A DNA stretch of 64,000 nt from Edwardsiella hoshinae NBRC 105699 = ATCC 33379 (GTDB taxonomy: Bacteria; Pseudomonadota; Gammaproteobacteria; Enterobacterales; Enterobacteriaceae): positions 62,001 through 126,000 of the forward strand of contig NZ_BAUC01000022.1 in the NCBI RefSeq assembly GCF_000474215.1, in the 5' to 3' direction. The notes under the pieces were generated by a model, which saw only the letters and a program-made list of their open reading frames with translations, was not told where the DNA came from and made no database searches. A program made the translations under genes and the position numbers. Shown piece by piece: positions 20,690-31,525 of this stretch (within the stretch, counting starts at the first letter, position 1; every line of letters starts with the position of its first letter).

Positions 20690-22585
20690 CTAGAGAACCG
20701 GTCGCGATTTTGCAAAAAAATCGCCCTGCCCACCGGCGATCCCTTTCTCCTGTAGCACTCGCCACTCCTCGTGACTCCGTACCCCGGTGGCGAAGACCTG
20801 AGCCAAGGTGCCTTCGCAGGCACCGGTGATACTTTGTACAAACAACTGGTTTTCGATGCGCTGGTCGATGTTGCGGACCAACGCCGGGTGCAGCTTGATC
20901 AACGCCACCTGCAACTGCTTGATGTAGGTGGTGCTGACGATGCGTAACCCCGCCTGCGCCACCACCAATTGGCAATCGAGGCCACGCAGCAGGCGCAGGA
21001 TGGGGGCTAGGCGCGCCTGATGAGCACAGACATCGGCCTCATTCAGCTCGATCAGGATGCGCCGACGCAATGCGCGCTCGCTCTGCAACAGGGTATCGCG
21101 CAGCCAACGCTGGAAGCTGCGCTGTAATAATGAGTCAACCGTCAACGGAAAGGCCAGCCTTTGCCCCGGTAAGCGACGCAACAACGGAATAATCTGACTC
21201 ACCATCTGACGATCGAAGCGTTCCGCCAGGCCGAGTTGCTGCACCAGCGGCATAAACTCAGCGCTGGGGATCGGCTGATTACCGTCGTAGATAAACGGCA
21301 AAATATAGTGGTGATGCACCGCGCCGGCTACCGTCACCGCCGGTTTATGGAACAGACGCGCGCCCCCACGCGCCAGCGTCTGCTCCAGCAGCGTGCGCCA
21401 GCGCACGCTGCCACGCACCAATTCCGGCTGCGGAATGGGATCGACATACCAGCCGTTGCCGCCTTGCAGGCTAGCGTTACGCGCCGCCTGCTCGGCGCGA
21501 TCCATCACCGCCTCGACCTGCTCGCCGGCGCGGTAAAGCGTGATGCCGATATGCAGCACCTCATCGGCGATCACACCCGGCGCCGCGGGAATAGCGGCCA
21601 GCGAGGCCAACAGTTGGGCAGCGAACCCCTCCGCCTCCTTCTGCGAACGGTGCGGTAACAACACGGCGAAATTATTTTGGAAGTAATGCGCCAGCAGGCC
21701 GGAGGGATAGCGCATCACATAGGTCGACAGCATATTGGTCAGCGCGTAGCGGAACTCCTCACGCTCGCGCCGCCCCGGCTGATCGGCTAACGCCTCCAGA
21801 TCGGGCAGGCGCAGGATCATCACCACGCCATGCGCGGCCTCATCTTCCAACAGCGTCGTGAGCTGATTGTCGAAGAACAGGCGGTTATTCAACCCGGTAC
21901 GCGAGTCCTGCGCAGCGAAGGCGCGGATCAACGAGTCGATGCGGCTGCGCTCCTCGCGCGCCTCGGCCAGTTCCCATAATAGCCGGTCCAGGGCGCTACT
22001 GGCACTGGCCGGCAACTCGTTCAGGCTGCCAATGGCACTGAGATCGCGTTCACCGGCGAGGATACGGCGGGAGCGCCGCTCCAGACGCTCGACCCCCTGC
22101 ATCTGCCCACGCAGCCAACGGTAGGCAAACACCAGCATGATCACCATGATGGCAATGGAAAGCGAAAGCGGGAACATACGCTCTAACGAATGGCTATAGC
22201 TGGCTGTTGGTTCGATATACACCATCTTCAGACGGTAGCCCGGATGTTGCAGCAGCGGGGCCTCGAAATGACGCAGATTATCGCGTGTATGCCAGGCGCG
22301 GTAGAGTGCCGGCAGATGGTGAGCGTAGACCTGACGATCATCATGGTAGACCGCCAGTTCGACCGCGCCTGCCGAGCGCATCATCACCGGCAGCCAGCGC
22401 TTGACGCTGTCGGGAGACTCGACCAACAACTGTTGATCGATCATTGCCGTCAGGATGTTGAGTTGTGTCTCGGCGCGTTGGTGCGTCTGGTTATAAAAGC
22501 TATAGGTGCTGCCCAACAGCATGAGGAACATGCCCAGCGCCACCAGCAAGGTAATGAAGGCAAAGAGTTTGGTCGTAATACGCAT
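20690..22585 (-). CDS. csrD: RNase E specificity factor CsrD
   Basis: A 631-residue membrane protein (E. coli CsrD 646) that promotes RNase E decay of the CsrB/CsrC small RNAs and so activates CsrA. It has two transmembrane segments (near residues 7-29 and about 133-153), a HAMP-like segment, then a degenerate GGDEF domain and a degenerate EAL domain. The normal GGDEF and EAL signatures are absent, with HYFQNNFAVLLPH in the GGDEF position. This fits CsrD, which neither makes nor degrades cyclic di-GMP. It lies upstream of mreB as in E. coli. Confidence 0.92.
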   Translation of the reverse strand: MRITTKLFAFITLLVALGMFLMLLGSTYSFYNQTHQRAETQLNILTAMIDQQLLVESPDSVKRWLPVMMRSAGAVELAVYHDDRQVYAHHLPALYRAWHTRDNLRHFEAPLLQHPGYRLKMVYIEPTASYSHSLERMFPLSLSIAIMVIMLVFAYRWLRGQMQGVERLERRSRRILAGERDLSAIGSLNELPASASSALDRLLWELAEAREERSRIDSLIRAFAAQDSRTGLNNRLFFDNQLTTLLEDEAAHGVVMILRLPDLEALADQPGRREREEFRYALTNMLSTYVMRYPSGLLAHYFQNNFAVLLPHRSQKEAEGFAAQLLASLAAIPAAPGVIADEVLHIGITLYRAGEQVEAVMDRAEQAARNASLQGGNGWYVDPIPQPELVRGSVRWRTLLEQTLARGGARLFHKPAVTVAGAVHHHYILPFIYDGNQPIPSAEFMPLVQQLGLAERFDRQMVSQIIPLLRRLPGQRLAFPLTVDSLLQRSFQRWLRDTLLQSERALRRRILIELNEADVCAHQARLAPILRLLRGLDCQLVVAQAGLRIVSTTYIKQLQVALIKLHPALVRNIDQRIENQLFVQSITGACEGTLAQVFATGVRSHEEWRVLQEKGIAGGQGDFFAKSRPVL

Positions 22586-23049
22586 CCCTGTCCCTACCCG
22601 ATCCGTTACACATCGCGGCCCATTCCGCCTGACGATGCACTACCGCCCGACACTGGCCGGAACGGCGCCCCCACACCTCGCGTCGCGCAGGCATAGTATC
22701 ATTTCTACGAATTATTTTAGCCGACTTCATTTCTACTTTTACTACAAATGGCCGCGCGCGCCTATCATCGTCGTCATAACCGGCCTGACTGAGCCGCGGT
22801 TTTGCCAACGCACGCATTCATAGCGGATGTAATCATTAGAAATACATTTAAAAACAATAAACTATCTCAATTAATCAGGGTGAGGCGTGGCACGGGTCGC
22901 GCGTGCTGCCCGGTGGGGGATGTTCCCAGGTCACGCACAGGTGAGATCACGGCCATAGCGGGCGGGGGCCGATTACTGGTATAGAATAAGCTGCGTCGCC
23001 CTCCTCTGCACTGGGCGGCATTGAGCCACTTTATCAACAGGATGCCACC
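22586..23049. promoter_or_regulatory. Divergent promoter region of csrD and acuI
   Basis: About 460 bases between divergent genes. The part at 22825-22880 is AT-rich (AAATACATTTAAAAACAATA), unlike the flanks. No coding sequence is supported: the frames here mirror one another on both strands and have no recognisable product. Promoters for both genes are expected, but no box is assigned. Confidence 0.4.
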
Positions 23050-24027
23050 ATGAAAGCATTGCTACTCGAACAACGCGACGGCCAAACCCTCGCCCATATC
23101 CAAAACCTGCGCAGCGATGATCTCCCGGCGGGCGAGGTGCTGGTCGACGTCGATTGGTCGAGCCTGAACTATAAGGATGCGCTAGCCATTACCGGTAAGG
23201 GTAAGATCGTCCGCCAGTTTCCGATGGTCCCCGGCATCGACTTTGCCGGCGTCGTCAACCAGAGCAGCGATGCCCGTTTCGTCCCCGGCCAGGCGGTGTT
23301 GTTGACCGGCTGGGGCGTCGGCGAACATCATTGGGGCGGGCTGGCACAGCAGGCCCGAGTGCCGGCTGACTGGCTGTTGCCGTTACCGCAAGGGCTAGAT
23401 GGTCGTCAGGCGATGATCATCGGCACCGCAGGTTTCACCGCCATGCTGTGCGTGCTGGCCCTGGAAGAAGGTGGCGTCACCCCGGAGCGCGGCGAAGTGC
23501 TGGTCACCGGAGCCAGTGGCGGGGTCGGCAGCACCGCCGTCGCCCTACTCAGCCAACTGGGTTACCGCGTGGTCGCCGTCAGCGGGCGCGAGGAGAACCA
23601 CGACTATCTGTTGGCGCTCGGCGCCGAACGCGTCCTGGCACGCGCGGCGTTCCAGACACCGGCACGCCCGCTGGAGAAACAACTGTGGGCTGGCGCTATC
23701 GATACCGTCGGCGGCGAGATCCTGGCCAAGGTACTGGCGCAAATGGATAGCAACAGCACTGTCGCGGCCTGCGGGCTGGCCGGCGGCTTCACCCTGCCCA
23801 CCACCGTGATGCCGTTTATTCTGCGCAATGTCCGTCTACAGGGGGTGGACTCGGTGATGGCTTCGCCCAAGCGCCGCACCCTCGCCTGGCAGCGTCTGGC
23901 GGCACTCTTGCCGGAGCGCTTCTACCAACAGTGCGCCCACGAGATCACGCTGGAGCAGGCGATCCCAGCGGCGGCCGATCTGTTGGCTAACCGCATCACC
24001 GGCCGTACCTTGGTACGTTTGCGCTAA
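23050..24027 (+). CDS. acuI: Acrylyl-CoA reductase (NADPH) AcuI/YhdH
   Basis: A 325-residue medium-chain dehydrogenase/reductase of the YhdH/AcuI group (E. coli 324). It reduces acrylyl-CoA to propionyl-CoA with NADPH and protects against toxic acrylyl-CoA. The nucleotide-binding loop VTGASGGVGSTAVALL and the N-terminal DVDWSSLNYKDALAITGKG are visible. There are no zinc-site cysteines, as expected for this branch. It is monocistronic. Confidence 0.93.
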   Translation: MKALLLEQRDGQTLAHIQNLRSDDLPAGEVLVDVDWSSLNYKDALAITGKGKIVRQFPMVPGIDFAGVVNQSSDARFVPGQAVLLTGWGVGEHHWGGLAQQARVPADWLLPLPQGLDGRQAMIIGTAGFTAMLCVLALEEGGVTPERGEVLVTGASGGVGSTAVALLSQLGYRVVAVSGREENHDYLLALGAERVLARAAFQTPARPLEKQLWAGAIDTVGGEILAKVLAQMDSNSTVAACGLAGGFTLPTTVMPFILRNVRLQGVDSVMASPKRRTLAWQRLAALLPERFYQQCAHEITLEQAIPAAADLLANRITGRTLVRLR

Positions 24028-24148
24028 CGGCGCCAACGCGCGGTGGCGAGCCCGCCGCGCGTAACTATAACAATTTTGTGATACTCCCCGCCTCCGCGCT
24101 ATTTCCTGCCATGATGTCATCATCCCCCTCATCACCAAGGAGTCGAAT

Positions 24149-25146
<998 letters not shown>

Positions 25147-25150
<4 letters not shown>

Positions 25151-25749
25151 TGAAGCGGCTGAGTACGTCTCACATTACCTGGCTAAAGATCGCCATCTGG
25201 CTGGCTGCCACCCTGCCGCTGCTGTGGCTGCCGCTGGCGGCGTCACAGGGGTGGCTCAGCGCCGATCCGGCCAAGGACATCCAACATTTTACCGGGTTGA
25301 TGGCACTGAAGCTGCTGCTGGCGACCCTGCTGGTTTCCCCCCTGGCACGCCTTGGTCATCAGCCCGCGCTGATGCGCACCCGACGCCTGTTAGGGTTGTG
25401 GTGCTTCGCCTGGGCCAGTCTGCATCTACTGAGCTACCTGATGCTGGAGCTGGGCGGCAACCTGAGGCTCCTGGGCAGCGAACTGTTGCGCCGCCCTTAC
25501 CTCACGCTGGGACTGGCAGCCTGGTTGATCCTGTTGGCGCTAACACTCACCTCGACCCGGCGAGCCATGTCGGCGCTGGGTGCGCGTTGGCAACGCTTGC
25601 ACAATCTGATCTATCTGGTGGCGATCGCCGCGCCGATCCACTATCTCTGGTCGCTCAAGACCCTCTCTCCGCCGCCGTTTTTTTACGCACTCGGCGCGCT
25701 GATCTTGTTAGCATTGCGTTATCAAAAAATCCGCCAATGGTGGCGATAA
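25147..25749 (+). CDS. msrQ: Haem-binding membrane subunit MsrQ
   Basis: A 200-residue inner-membrane b-type haem protein (E. coli 211) that passes electrons from the quinone pool/Fre to MsrP. About six transmembrane segments, with candidate haem-ligand histidines in [10 protein letters not shown] and in [17 protein letters not shown]. It is translationally coupled to msrP. Confidence 0.94.
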
Positions 25750-25801
25750 CCAATGGAACTTGCAGCGATTTTTAGTATCTAATCGCTACTGTGCTGACGC
25801 G

Positions 25802-25820
25802 CCCGCCAGCGAGGCGGGTT
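25802..25820 (+). terminator. Hairpin after msrPQ
   Basis: Stem CCCGCC/GGCGGG with a 5-nt loop AGCGA, followed only by TT. It lies 53 bases after the msrQ stop. A weak terminator candidate. Confidence 0.45.
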
Positions 25821-25873
25821 GCATATCTTCGCTGATTCGACCAGTATTCAGCTGCGAATTGAACCGAAATCAT

Positions 25874-25879
25874 TATAAT
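25874..25879 (+). promoter_or_regulatory. Candidate -10 box upstream of aroQ-accBC
   Basis: TATAAT at 25874-25879 followed by a GC-rich GCCCGACC, about 110 bases before the aroQ start. The hexamer 17 bp upstream (GCTGCG) is a poor -35, so the promoter may need an activator or be weak. The long leader would suit regulated accBC expression, but nothing else supports this. Confidence 0.45.
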
Positions 25880-25990
25880 GCCCGACCTTGTATGTCGATC
25901 GATGCCACAAATTAGCAGAGAAAGAGTGACAAGGCGGCGACATCGGGTTATTTTGGCAAAATTCGTCTGATTGCCGGAGATGGCAGCACA

Positions 25991-26443
25991 ATGGCCAACA
26001 AGTTCAACATTTTGCTTCTCAACGGTCCCAATCTGAATATGCTAGGCGTACGCGAGCCGGAAAAATACGGCAGCCAGACGCTGGCGCAGATTACGGCACG
26101 CTTGGATCAACGAGCACAGACGCTCGGCGTGCAGCTGCGCCATGTGCAGTCCAACGCGGAGCATGAACTGATCGCCCAGATCCATGCCGCCTTCGGCAAT
26201 ACCGATTTTATTTTGATTAACCCGGCAGCGTTTACCCATACCAGCGTAGCGCTGCGCGATGCCCTGCTGGCGGTGCAGATCCCGTTTATTGAGATCCACC
26301 TGTCCAACGTGCATGCCCGCGAGCCGTTCCGTCACCATTCCTATCTGTCGGATGTCGCCGTGGGAGTCATTTGCGGCCTGGGTGCCGAGGGGTATGAATA
26401 TGCCCTACAGGCGGCGGTTAACCGCCTGACGGCATCACGCTAA
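25991..26443 (+). CDS. aroQ: 3-dehydroquinate dehydratase, type II
   Basis: A 150-residue dodecameric enzyme of the shikimate pathway (3-dehydroquinate to 3-dehydroshikimate). The N-terminal [19 protein letters not shown] includes the active-site tyrosine loop. The catalytic histidine lies in [20 protein letters not shown]. It precedes accBC in the same direction with an 80-base gap, an association common in gamma-proteobacteria. E. coli K-12 instead uses the type I enzyme AroD. Confidence 0.96.
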   Translation: MANKFNILLLNGPNLNMLGVREPEKYGSQTLAQITARLDQRAQTLGVQLRHVQSNAEHELIAQIHAAFGNTDFILINPAAFTHTSVALRDALLAVQIPFIEIHLSNVHAREPFRHHSYLSDVAVGVICGLGAEGYEYALQAAVNRLTASR

Positions 26444-26522
26444 ACCGGAGTGTGCGCCTGTCTGCCGCCGTGCGCGGCGTGCATCCACAATCTTCGTAAC
26501 AACAACGAGTACGGAATCACAC

Positions 26523-26990
26523 ATGGATATTCGTAAAATCAAGAAACTGATCGAACTGGTTGAAGAGTCCGGCATCGCTGAGCTGGAAATCTCGGAAGGT
26601 GAAGAGTCAGTACGCATCAGTCGTGCCCCGGCGATGGCCAGCATGCCAGCCATGCAACCGTTCTACGCCGCCGCCCCTGCGCCGCAGCCGGCACCGGCGG
26701 CAGCGGCTCCGGCTGCGGCGGTAACGCCAGCCGACAACGGTAATGCGGCCCTGAGCGGCCATGTCGTCCGTTCTCCGATGGTCGGTACCTTCTACCGTAC
26801 GCCGAGCCCGGAAGCCAAGGCGTTTGTCGAAGTCGGTCAGCAGGTTAATGCCGGCGATCCGCTGTGCATCGTTGAAGCGATGAAAATGATGAACCAGATC
26901 GAAGCCGACAAATCCGGTGTAGTGAAGGCGATCCTGGTCGAAAACGGTCAACCAGTTGAATTCGACGAGCCGCTGGTCATCATCGAATAA
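26523..26990 (+). CDS. accB: Biotin carboxyl carrier protein of acetyl-CoA carboxylase
   Basis: A 155-residue carrier subunit. The N-terminal dimerisation/autoregulation part begins [20 protein letters not shown]. An Ala/Pro-rich linker (about residues 45-75) precedes the biotinyl domain with EAMKMM. The biotinylated lysine is Lys121 and the thumb-loop region [16 protein letters not shown] is present. It is the first gene of accBC, 10 bases from accC. In E. coli, AccB represses its own operon. Confidence 0.98.
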   Translation: MDIRKIKKLIELVEESGIAELEISEGEESVRISRAPAMASMPAMQPFYAAAPAPQPAPAAAAPAAAVTPADNGNAALSGHVVRSPMVGTFYRTPSPEAKAFVEVGQQVNAGDPLCIVEAMKMMNQIEADKSGVVKAILVENGQPVEFDEPLVIIE

Positions 26991-27000
26991 CGGGGCGAAC

Positions 27001-28350
27001 ATGCTAGATAAAATTGTTATCGCTAACCGTGGTGAAATCGCCCTGCGGATCCTGCGCGCCTGTAAGGAGCTGGGGATCAAGACCGTAGCGGTGCACTCCA
27101 CGGCGGATCGCGATCTGAAACACGTACTGCTGGCGGACGAAACCATCTGCATCGGCCCGGCGCAGTCCGTTAAAAGTTACCTCAATATTCCGGCTATCAT
27201 CTCCGCGGCGGAGATCACTGGCGCGGTGGCGATCCACCCGGGATATGGGTTCCTGTCTGAAAACGCCGACTTCGCCGAGCAGGTGGAGCGTTCCGGTTTT
27301 ATCTTCATCGGCCCCAAGGCGGAAACCATTCGCCTGATGGGGGACAAGGTCTCCGCCATCAACGCAATGAAGAAAGCCGGCGTGCCGTGCGTACCGGGCT
27401 CCGATGGGCCGTTGGATGATGACATGGAGAAAAACCGCGCCATCGCCAAGCGCATCGGCTACCCGGTGATCATCAAGGCCTCCGGCGGCGGCGGCGGCCG
27501 TGGCATGCGTGTCGTACGAGGCGACAAGGATCTGGCGCAATCCATCCTGATGACCAAGGCAGAGGCCAAGGCAGCCTTCAACAACGACATGGTCTACATG
27601 GAGAAGTACCTGGAGAATCCACGTCATATCGAGATCCAGGTGCTGGCCGATGGCCAAGGCAACGCTATCTATCTGGCCGAGCGCGACTGCTCCATGCAGC
27701 GCCGCCACCAGAAAGTGGTGGAAGAGGCACCGGCACCAGGCATCACGCCGGAGCTGCGTCGCTATATCGGCGAGCGCTGCGCCAAGGCCTGTGTCGACAT
27801 CGGCTACCGCGGCGCGGGAACCTTTGAGTTTCTGTTCGAAAACGGTGAGTTCTACTTTATCGAGATGAACACCCGTATTCAGGTCGAACACCCGGTCACC
27901 GAGATGATCACTGGCGTCGATCTGATCAAAGAACAGCTACGCATTGCCGCTGGTCAACCGCTGTCGATCAAACAGCACGAGGTGCAGGTACGCGGCCACG
28001 CGGTCGAGTGTCGCATCAATGCCGAAGATCCCAAGACCTTCCTGCCCAGTCCGGGCAAGATCACCCGCTTCCATGCGCCGGGTGGCTTCGGGGTGCGTTG
28101 GGAGTCCCACATCTACGCCGGTTATACCGTACCGCCGTACTATGACTCCATGATCGGTAAACTGATCTGCTACGGTGAGAACCGCGACGTGGCCATCGCC
28201 CGCATGCGAAATGCGTTGGCGGAGTTGATCATTGATGGCATCAAGACCAACATCGAGCTGCAACAGTCGATCATGAACGACGCGAATTTCCAGGCCGGTG
28301 GCACCAACATCCACTACCTGGAGAAGAAACTGGGCCTACAGGACAAGTAA
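27001..28350 (+). CDS. accC: Biotin carboxylase subunit of acetyl-CoA carboxylase
   Basis: A 449-residue ATP-grasp enzyme that carboxylates biotin on AccB, the first step of fatty acid synthesis. It starts [18 protein letters not shown] at 27001; the upstream in-frame start at 26956 lies inside accB and is discarded. The glycine-rich ATP loop [16 protein letters not shown], the catalytic region [15 protein letters not shown] and a C-terminal domain ending GLQDK are all intact. Confidence 0.98.
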   Translation: MLDKIVIANRGEIALRILRACKELGIKTVAVHSTADRDLKHVLLADETICIGPAQSVKSYLNIPAIISAAEITGAVAIHPGYGFLSENADFAEQVERSGFIFIGPKAETIRLMGDKVSAINAMKKAGVPCVPGSDGPLDDDMEKNRAIAKRIGYPVIIKASGGGGGRGMRVVRGDKDLAQSILMTKAEAKAAFNNDMVYMEKYLENPRHIEIQVLADGQGNAIYLAERDCSMQRRHQKVVEEAPAPGITPELRRYIGERCAKACVDIGYRGAGTFEFLFENGEFYFIEMNTRIQVEHPVTEMITGVDLIKEQLRIAAGQPLSIKQHEVQVRGHAVECRINAEDPKTFLPSPGKITRFHAPGGFGVRWESHIYAGYTVPPYYDSMIGKLICYGENRDVAIARMRNALAELIIDGIKTNIELQQSIMNDANFQAGGTNIHYLEKKLGLQDK

Positions 28351-28375
28351 TCGCCGTCCGTATGGCACACTCCTC

Positions 28376-28400
28376 AAAGGCCGGGCAACCGGCCTTTTGC
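28376..28400 (+). terminator. Rho-independent terminator of accBC
   Basis: A perfect 9-bp stem AAAGGCCGG/CCGGCCTTT with loop GCAA, followed by TGCTTTCC. It starts 26 bases after the accC stop. Confidence 0.8.
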
Positions 28401-28492
28401 TTTCCTGGTGCTAAGCCGACGCTGCATCGACGGGCGCATTGCCGTACAATTCCCTGCTTTTGCTTATTTGCTTACCAACACTGGGAGATCCC

Positions 28493-28735
28493 ATGGATGC
28501 ACGTTTCGCGCAGGCGCACCGTGAGGCCCGCTGGGCTTTATGGCTGACCCTGGCCTATCTGCTGGCTTGGCTGGCCGCCGGCTATCTACCCGATAGCCTG
28601 TTGGGAATCACCGGCCTACCGCACTGGTTCGAAATGGCCTGTCTACTGCTGCCGCTGTTATTTATTCTGTTGTGTTGGGCGATGGTTCGCCTGATTTTCA
28701 AATCGATACCGCTAGGGAGCGATAATGCAGACTGA
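28493..28735 (+). CDS. yhdT: Small membrane protein YhdT
   Basis: An 80-residue protein with two hydrophobic segments (about residues 14-33 and 45-66). MDARFAQAHREARWALWLTL is close to E. coli YhdT (80 residues). A GGGAG ribosome site 6 bases before the ATG at 28493 supports this start over the earlier in-frame start at 28439. It overlaps panF by 11 bases and may assist or be co-made with PanF. Its function is unknown (DUF997 family). Confidence 0.92.
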   Translation: MDARFAQAHREARWALWLTLAYLLAWLAAGYLPDSLLGITGLPHWFEMACLLLPLLFILLCWAMVRLIFKSIPLGSDNAD

Positions 28736-30179
28736 CGTAATCCTGCCTCTGATTGGCTACCTGGTGCTGGTCTTCGGCCTATCGTTCTACGCCTACCGTC
28801 GCCGTCAGAAAGGTAACTTTCTCAACGACTACTTCCTCGGCGACCGGTCGATGGGCGGCTTCGTGCTCGCCATGACCCTGACCGCGACCTACATCAGCGC
28901 CAGTTCATTCATCGGCGGTCCCGGCGCGGCCTATAAGTACGGGCTCGGCTGGGTACTGCTGGCGATGATCCAGTTGCCCGCCGTATGGCTCTCGCTGGGC
29001 GTACTGGGCAAGAAGTTCGCCATCCTGGCGCGGAAGTACCAGGCGGTAACACTCAATGACATGCTGTACGCTCGCTACGGCAGCCGCCTGCTGGTGTGGG
29101 TCGCCAGCCTCAGCCTGCTGGTCGCCTTTATCGGCGCGATGACAGTGCAGTTTATCGGCGGCGCCCGTCTACTGGAGAGCGCCGCCGGCATCCCCTACGA
29201 TGCCGGGCTGTTGATCTTCGGGGTGACCATCGCCCTATACACCGCCTTCGGCGGCTTCCGAGCGAGCGTGTTGAACGACGCCATGCAAGGTCTGGTGATG
29301 CTGCTTGGTACCCTGTTGCTGCTGGCGGGGATCATCCATGCCGCTGGCGGGATGCACGCCGCCGTCGAGACCCTACAACGCATCGACCCCAAGCTGGTGT
29401 CGCCGCATGGCGCCGACGATATCCTGAGCCTGCCGTTTATGGCCTCCTTCTGGATCTTGGTCTGCTTCGGAGTCATCGGCTTACCGCACACCGCCGTGCG
29501 GTGCATCTCTTATAAGGATAGCAAGGCGGTGCATCGCGCCATCATCATCGGCACCATCGTCGTCGCGCTATTGATGCTCGGCATGCATTTGGCGGGCGCA
29601 CTCGGCCGGGCGGTACTGCCCGATTTGACGGTGCCGGACATGGTAATCCCGACGCTGATGGTACGGGTATTGCCGCCCTTCGCCGCCGGCATTTTCCTGG
29701 CCGCACCGATGGCGGCGATCATGTCAACGATCAACGCCCAACTGCTACAGTCCTCGGCAACCATTGTCAAAGATCTGTATCTTGGCCTGCGTCCTCAAGC
29801 GCTACATAACGAACGCCGTTTGGCCCGCTTGTCGGCGGCCTCGACCTTGATTCTTGGCGCCCTGTTGCTGCTGGCGGCCTGGCGGCCACCCGAGATGATC
29901 ATCTGGCTGAACCTACTAGCCTTCGGCGGGCTGGAGGCGGTGTTCCTCTGGCCGTTGGTGCTGGGGCTATACTGGGAGCGGGCCAACGCGCACGGCGCAC
30001 TCAGCTCGATGATCGCCGGAGCCGCCAGCTACGCCTTGCTGGCCAGCCTAAAGATCCAACTGTTCCACCTGCACCCGATCGTGCCCTCCCTGCTGTTGGG
30101 ATTGCTGGCCTTCTGGGTAGGAAACCATTTCGGCAGCCGTACGCCCCCTGCGCTCGCTGCCAGCGAATCAACCGACTAG
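28725..30179 (+). CDS. panF: Sodium/pantothenate symporter
   Basis: A 484-residue member of the sodium:solute symporter family with about 12-13 transmembrane segments. It imports pantothenate, the coenzyme A precursor. NDYFLGDRSMGGFVLAMTLT, TYISASSFIGGPGAAYKYG and the family region GIFLAAPMAAIMSTINAQLL are present. Order yhdT-panF-prmA is as in E. coli. Confidence 0.97.
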   Translation: MQTDVILPLIGYLVLVFGLSFYAYRRRQKGNFLNDYFLGDRSMGGFVLAMTLTATYISASSFIGGPGAAYKYGLGWVLLAMIQLPAVWLSLGVLGKKFAILARKYQAVTLNDMLYARYGSRLLVWVASLSLLVAFIGAMTVQFIGGARLLESAAGIPYDAGLLIFGVTIALYTAFGGFRASVLNDAMQGLVMLLGTLLLLAGIIHAAGGMHAAVETLQRIDPKLVSPHGADDILSLPFMASFWILVCFGVIGLPHTAVRCISYKDSKAVHRAIIIGTIVVALLMLGMHLAGALGRAVLPDLTVPDMVIPTLMVRVLPPFAAGIFLAAPMAAIMSTINAQLLQSSATIVKDLYLGLRPQALHNERRLARLSAASTLILGALLLLAAWRPPEMIIWLNLLAFGGLEAVFLWPLVLGLYWERANAHGALSSMIAGAASYALLASLKIQLFHLHPIVPSLLLGLLAFWVGNHFGSRTPPALAASESTD

Positions 30180-30194
30180 TAAAAGAGACATGCC

Positions 30195-31076
30195 ATGCCT
30201 TGGATCCAAATCAAAATCAACTCCACCGGCCGTCAGGCGGAGACCCTGAGCGACGCGCTGATGGCGTGCGGCGCCGTTTCGGTTACCTTCCAGGATAGCC
30301 ACGATAATCCGGTGTTCGAGCCACTGCCGGGCGAAACCTTGCTGTGGGGCGATACCGACGTCATCGGCCTGTTCGATGCCGAGACCGAGATGACCGAGGT
30401 GGTCGCCGAGCTGGCGCGCCACCCGGCGCTCGGTAATGGTTTCCACCATAAGATCGAACAGATCGAAGACAAAGACTGGGAACGTGAGTGGATGGATAAC
30501 TTCCACCCGATGCAGTTTGGCCGACGCTTGTGGATCTGCCCGAGCTGGCGCGAAATCCCCGATCCCGATGCGGTCAACGTGATGCTCGATCCGGGGCTGG
30601 CCTTCGGTACCGGTACCCATCCGACCACCGCCCTGTGTCTACAGTGGCTCGATGGATTGGATCTGGCCGGCAAGACGGTGATCGACTTCGGCTGTGGCTC
30701 CGGCATTCTGGCTATCGCCGCCCTGAAGTTGGGCGCCGCGCGGGCCATCGGCATCGACATCGATCCGCAGGCGATCCAGGCCAGCCGCGACAATGCCGAG
30801 CGCAACGGTGTCGCCGAACGCTTAGAACTCTATCTGCCACAGCAGCAACCCGCCGATCTCAGCGCCGATGTGGTGGTCGCCAACATCCTGGCCGGCCCGC
30901 TGCGTGAGCTGGCACCGCTGATCAGCTGCCTGCCGCGGCAAGGAGGGCATCTGGGGCTCTCTGGCATCCTGGCGAGCCAGGCGGAGAGCGTCTGCGAAGC
31001 CTACCGTGACCAGTTCGCGCTGGATGCCGTGGCCGAACGCGAAGAGTGGTGTCGCATCACCGGCGTGCGCCGTTAA
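30195..31076 (+). CDS. prmA: Ribosomal protein L11 methyltransferase
   Basis: A 293-residue SAM-dependent enzyme (same length as E. coli) that trimethylates L11. The N-terminal substrate-binding domain is [16 protein letters not shown] onward. The SAM motif [20 protein letters not shown] and the active-site [13 protein letters not shown] are intact. It lies 15 bases after panF. Confidence 0.97.
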   Translation: MPWIQIKINSTGRQAETLSDALMACGAVSVTFQDSHDNPVFEPLPGETLLWGDTDVIGLFDAETEMTEVVAELARHPALGNGFHHKIEQIEDKDWEREWMDNFHPMQFGRRLWICPSWREIPDPDAVNVMLDPGLAFGTGTHPTTALCLQWLDGLDLAGKTVIDFGCGSGILAIAALKLGAARAIGIDIDPQAIQASRDNAERNGVAERLELYLPQQQPADLSADVVVANILAGPLRELAPLISCLPRQGGHLGLSGILASQAESVCEAYRDQFALDAVAEREEWCRITGVRR

Positions 31077-31083
31077 GCGCCAT

Positions 31084-31110
31084 GGCTGGCGGCGGCCTCT
31101 GCCGCCAGCC
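31084..31110 (+). terminator. Hairpin after prmA
   Basis: A perfect 10-bp stem GGCTGGCGGC/GCCGCCAGCC with a 7-nt loop starts 7 bases after the prmA stop. There is no T run after it, so termination may be partial. Confidence 0.55.
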
Positions 31111-31458
31111 GATCTCCCTATTCCGTGCGCCCTTGCTGCCGCTTTCGGCATCGCAAGACGGCGCGCCATTCGCGCCCCCTCACGCATGGCAGGTCATCGG
31201 CTACTTTTGCAGCGCATTCAAGAAGAAAATGAGACTCCGCTCGCATAAAATAGTGCGATCATGCTGATAAAAACAGCAATCGCCTCGAGATGCACTGTTT
31301 CCTTTGCGTGACAGTCACAATAACTTTGCAGAAAATAATCCAGCATAATTTTTACGCAAAAATAAATAAGCAATTGTTTATATTGTATTATTTTGACGAT
31401 ATGTCGCGAGCATCCCGCTTTCCTTGATCTACGACAGCTGATTGTTCAAAGTTTGGCC

Positions 31459-31487
31459 TTTCATATCGGCGCAAAAATGCGTAATAT
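31459..31487 (+). promoter_or_regulatory. dusB-fis promoter
   Basis: TTTCAT (31459-31464) and TAATAT (31482-31487) are separated by 17 bp. The bases after the -10 box, ACGCGCCC, form a GC-rich discriminator, the hallmark of growth-rate/stringent control known for the E. coli fis promoter. The 250 bases upstream are AT-rich (around 31320-31400), suitable for Fis and CRP sites. Confidence 0.7.
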
Positions 31488-31525
31488 ACGCGCCCTTGCA
31501 GGCACAGTATGGTCACTCTTTGTCT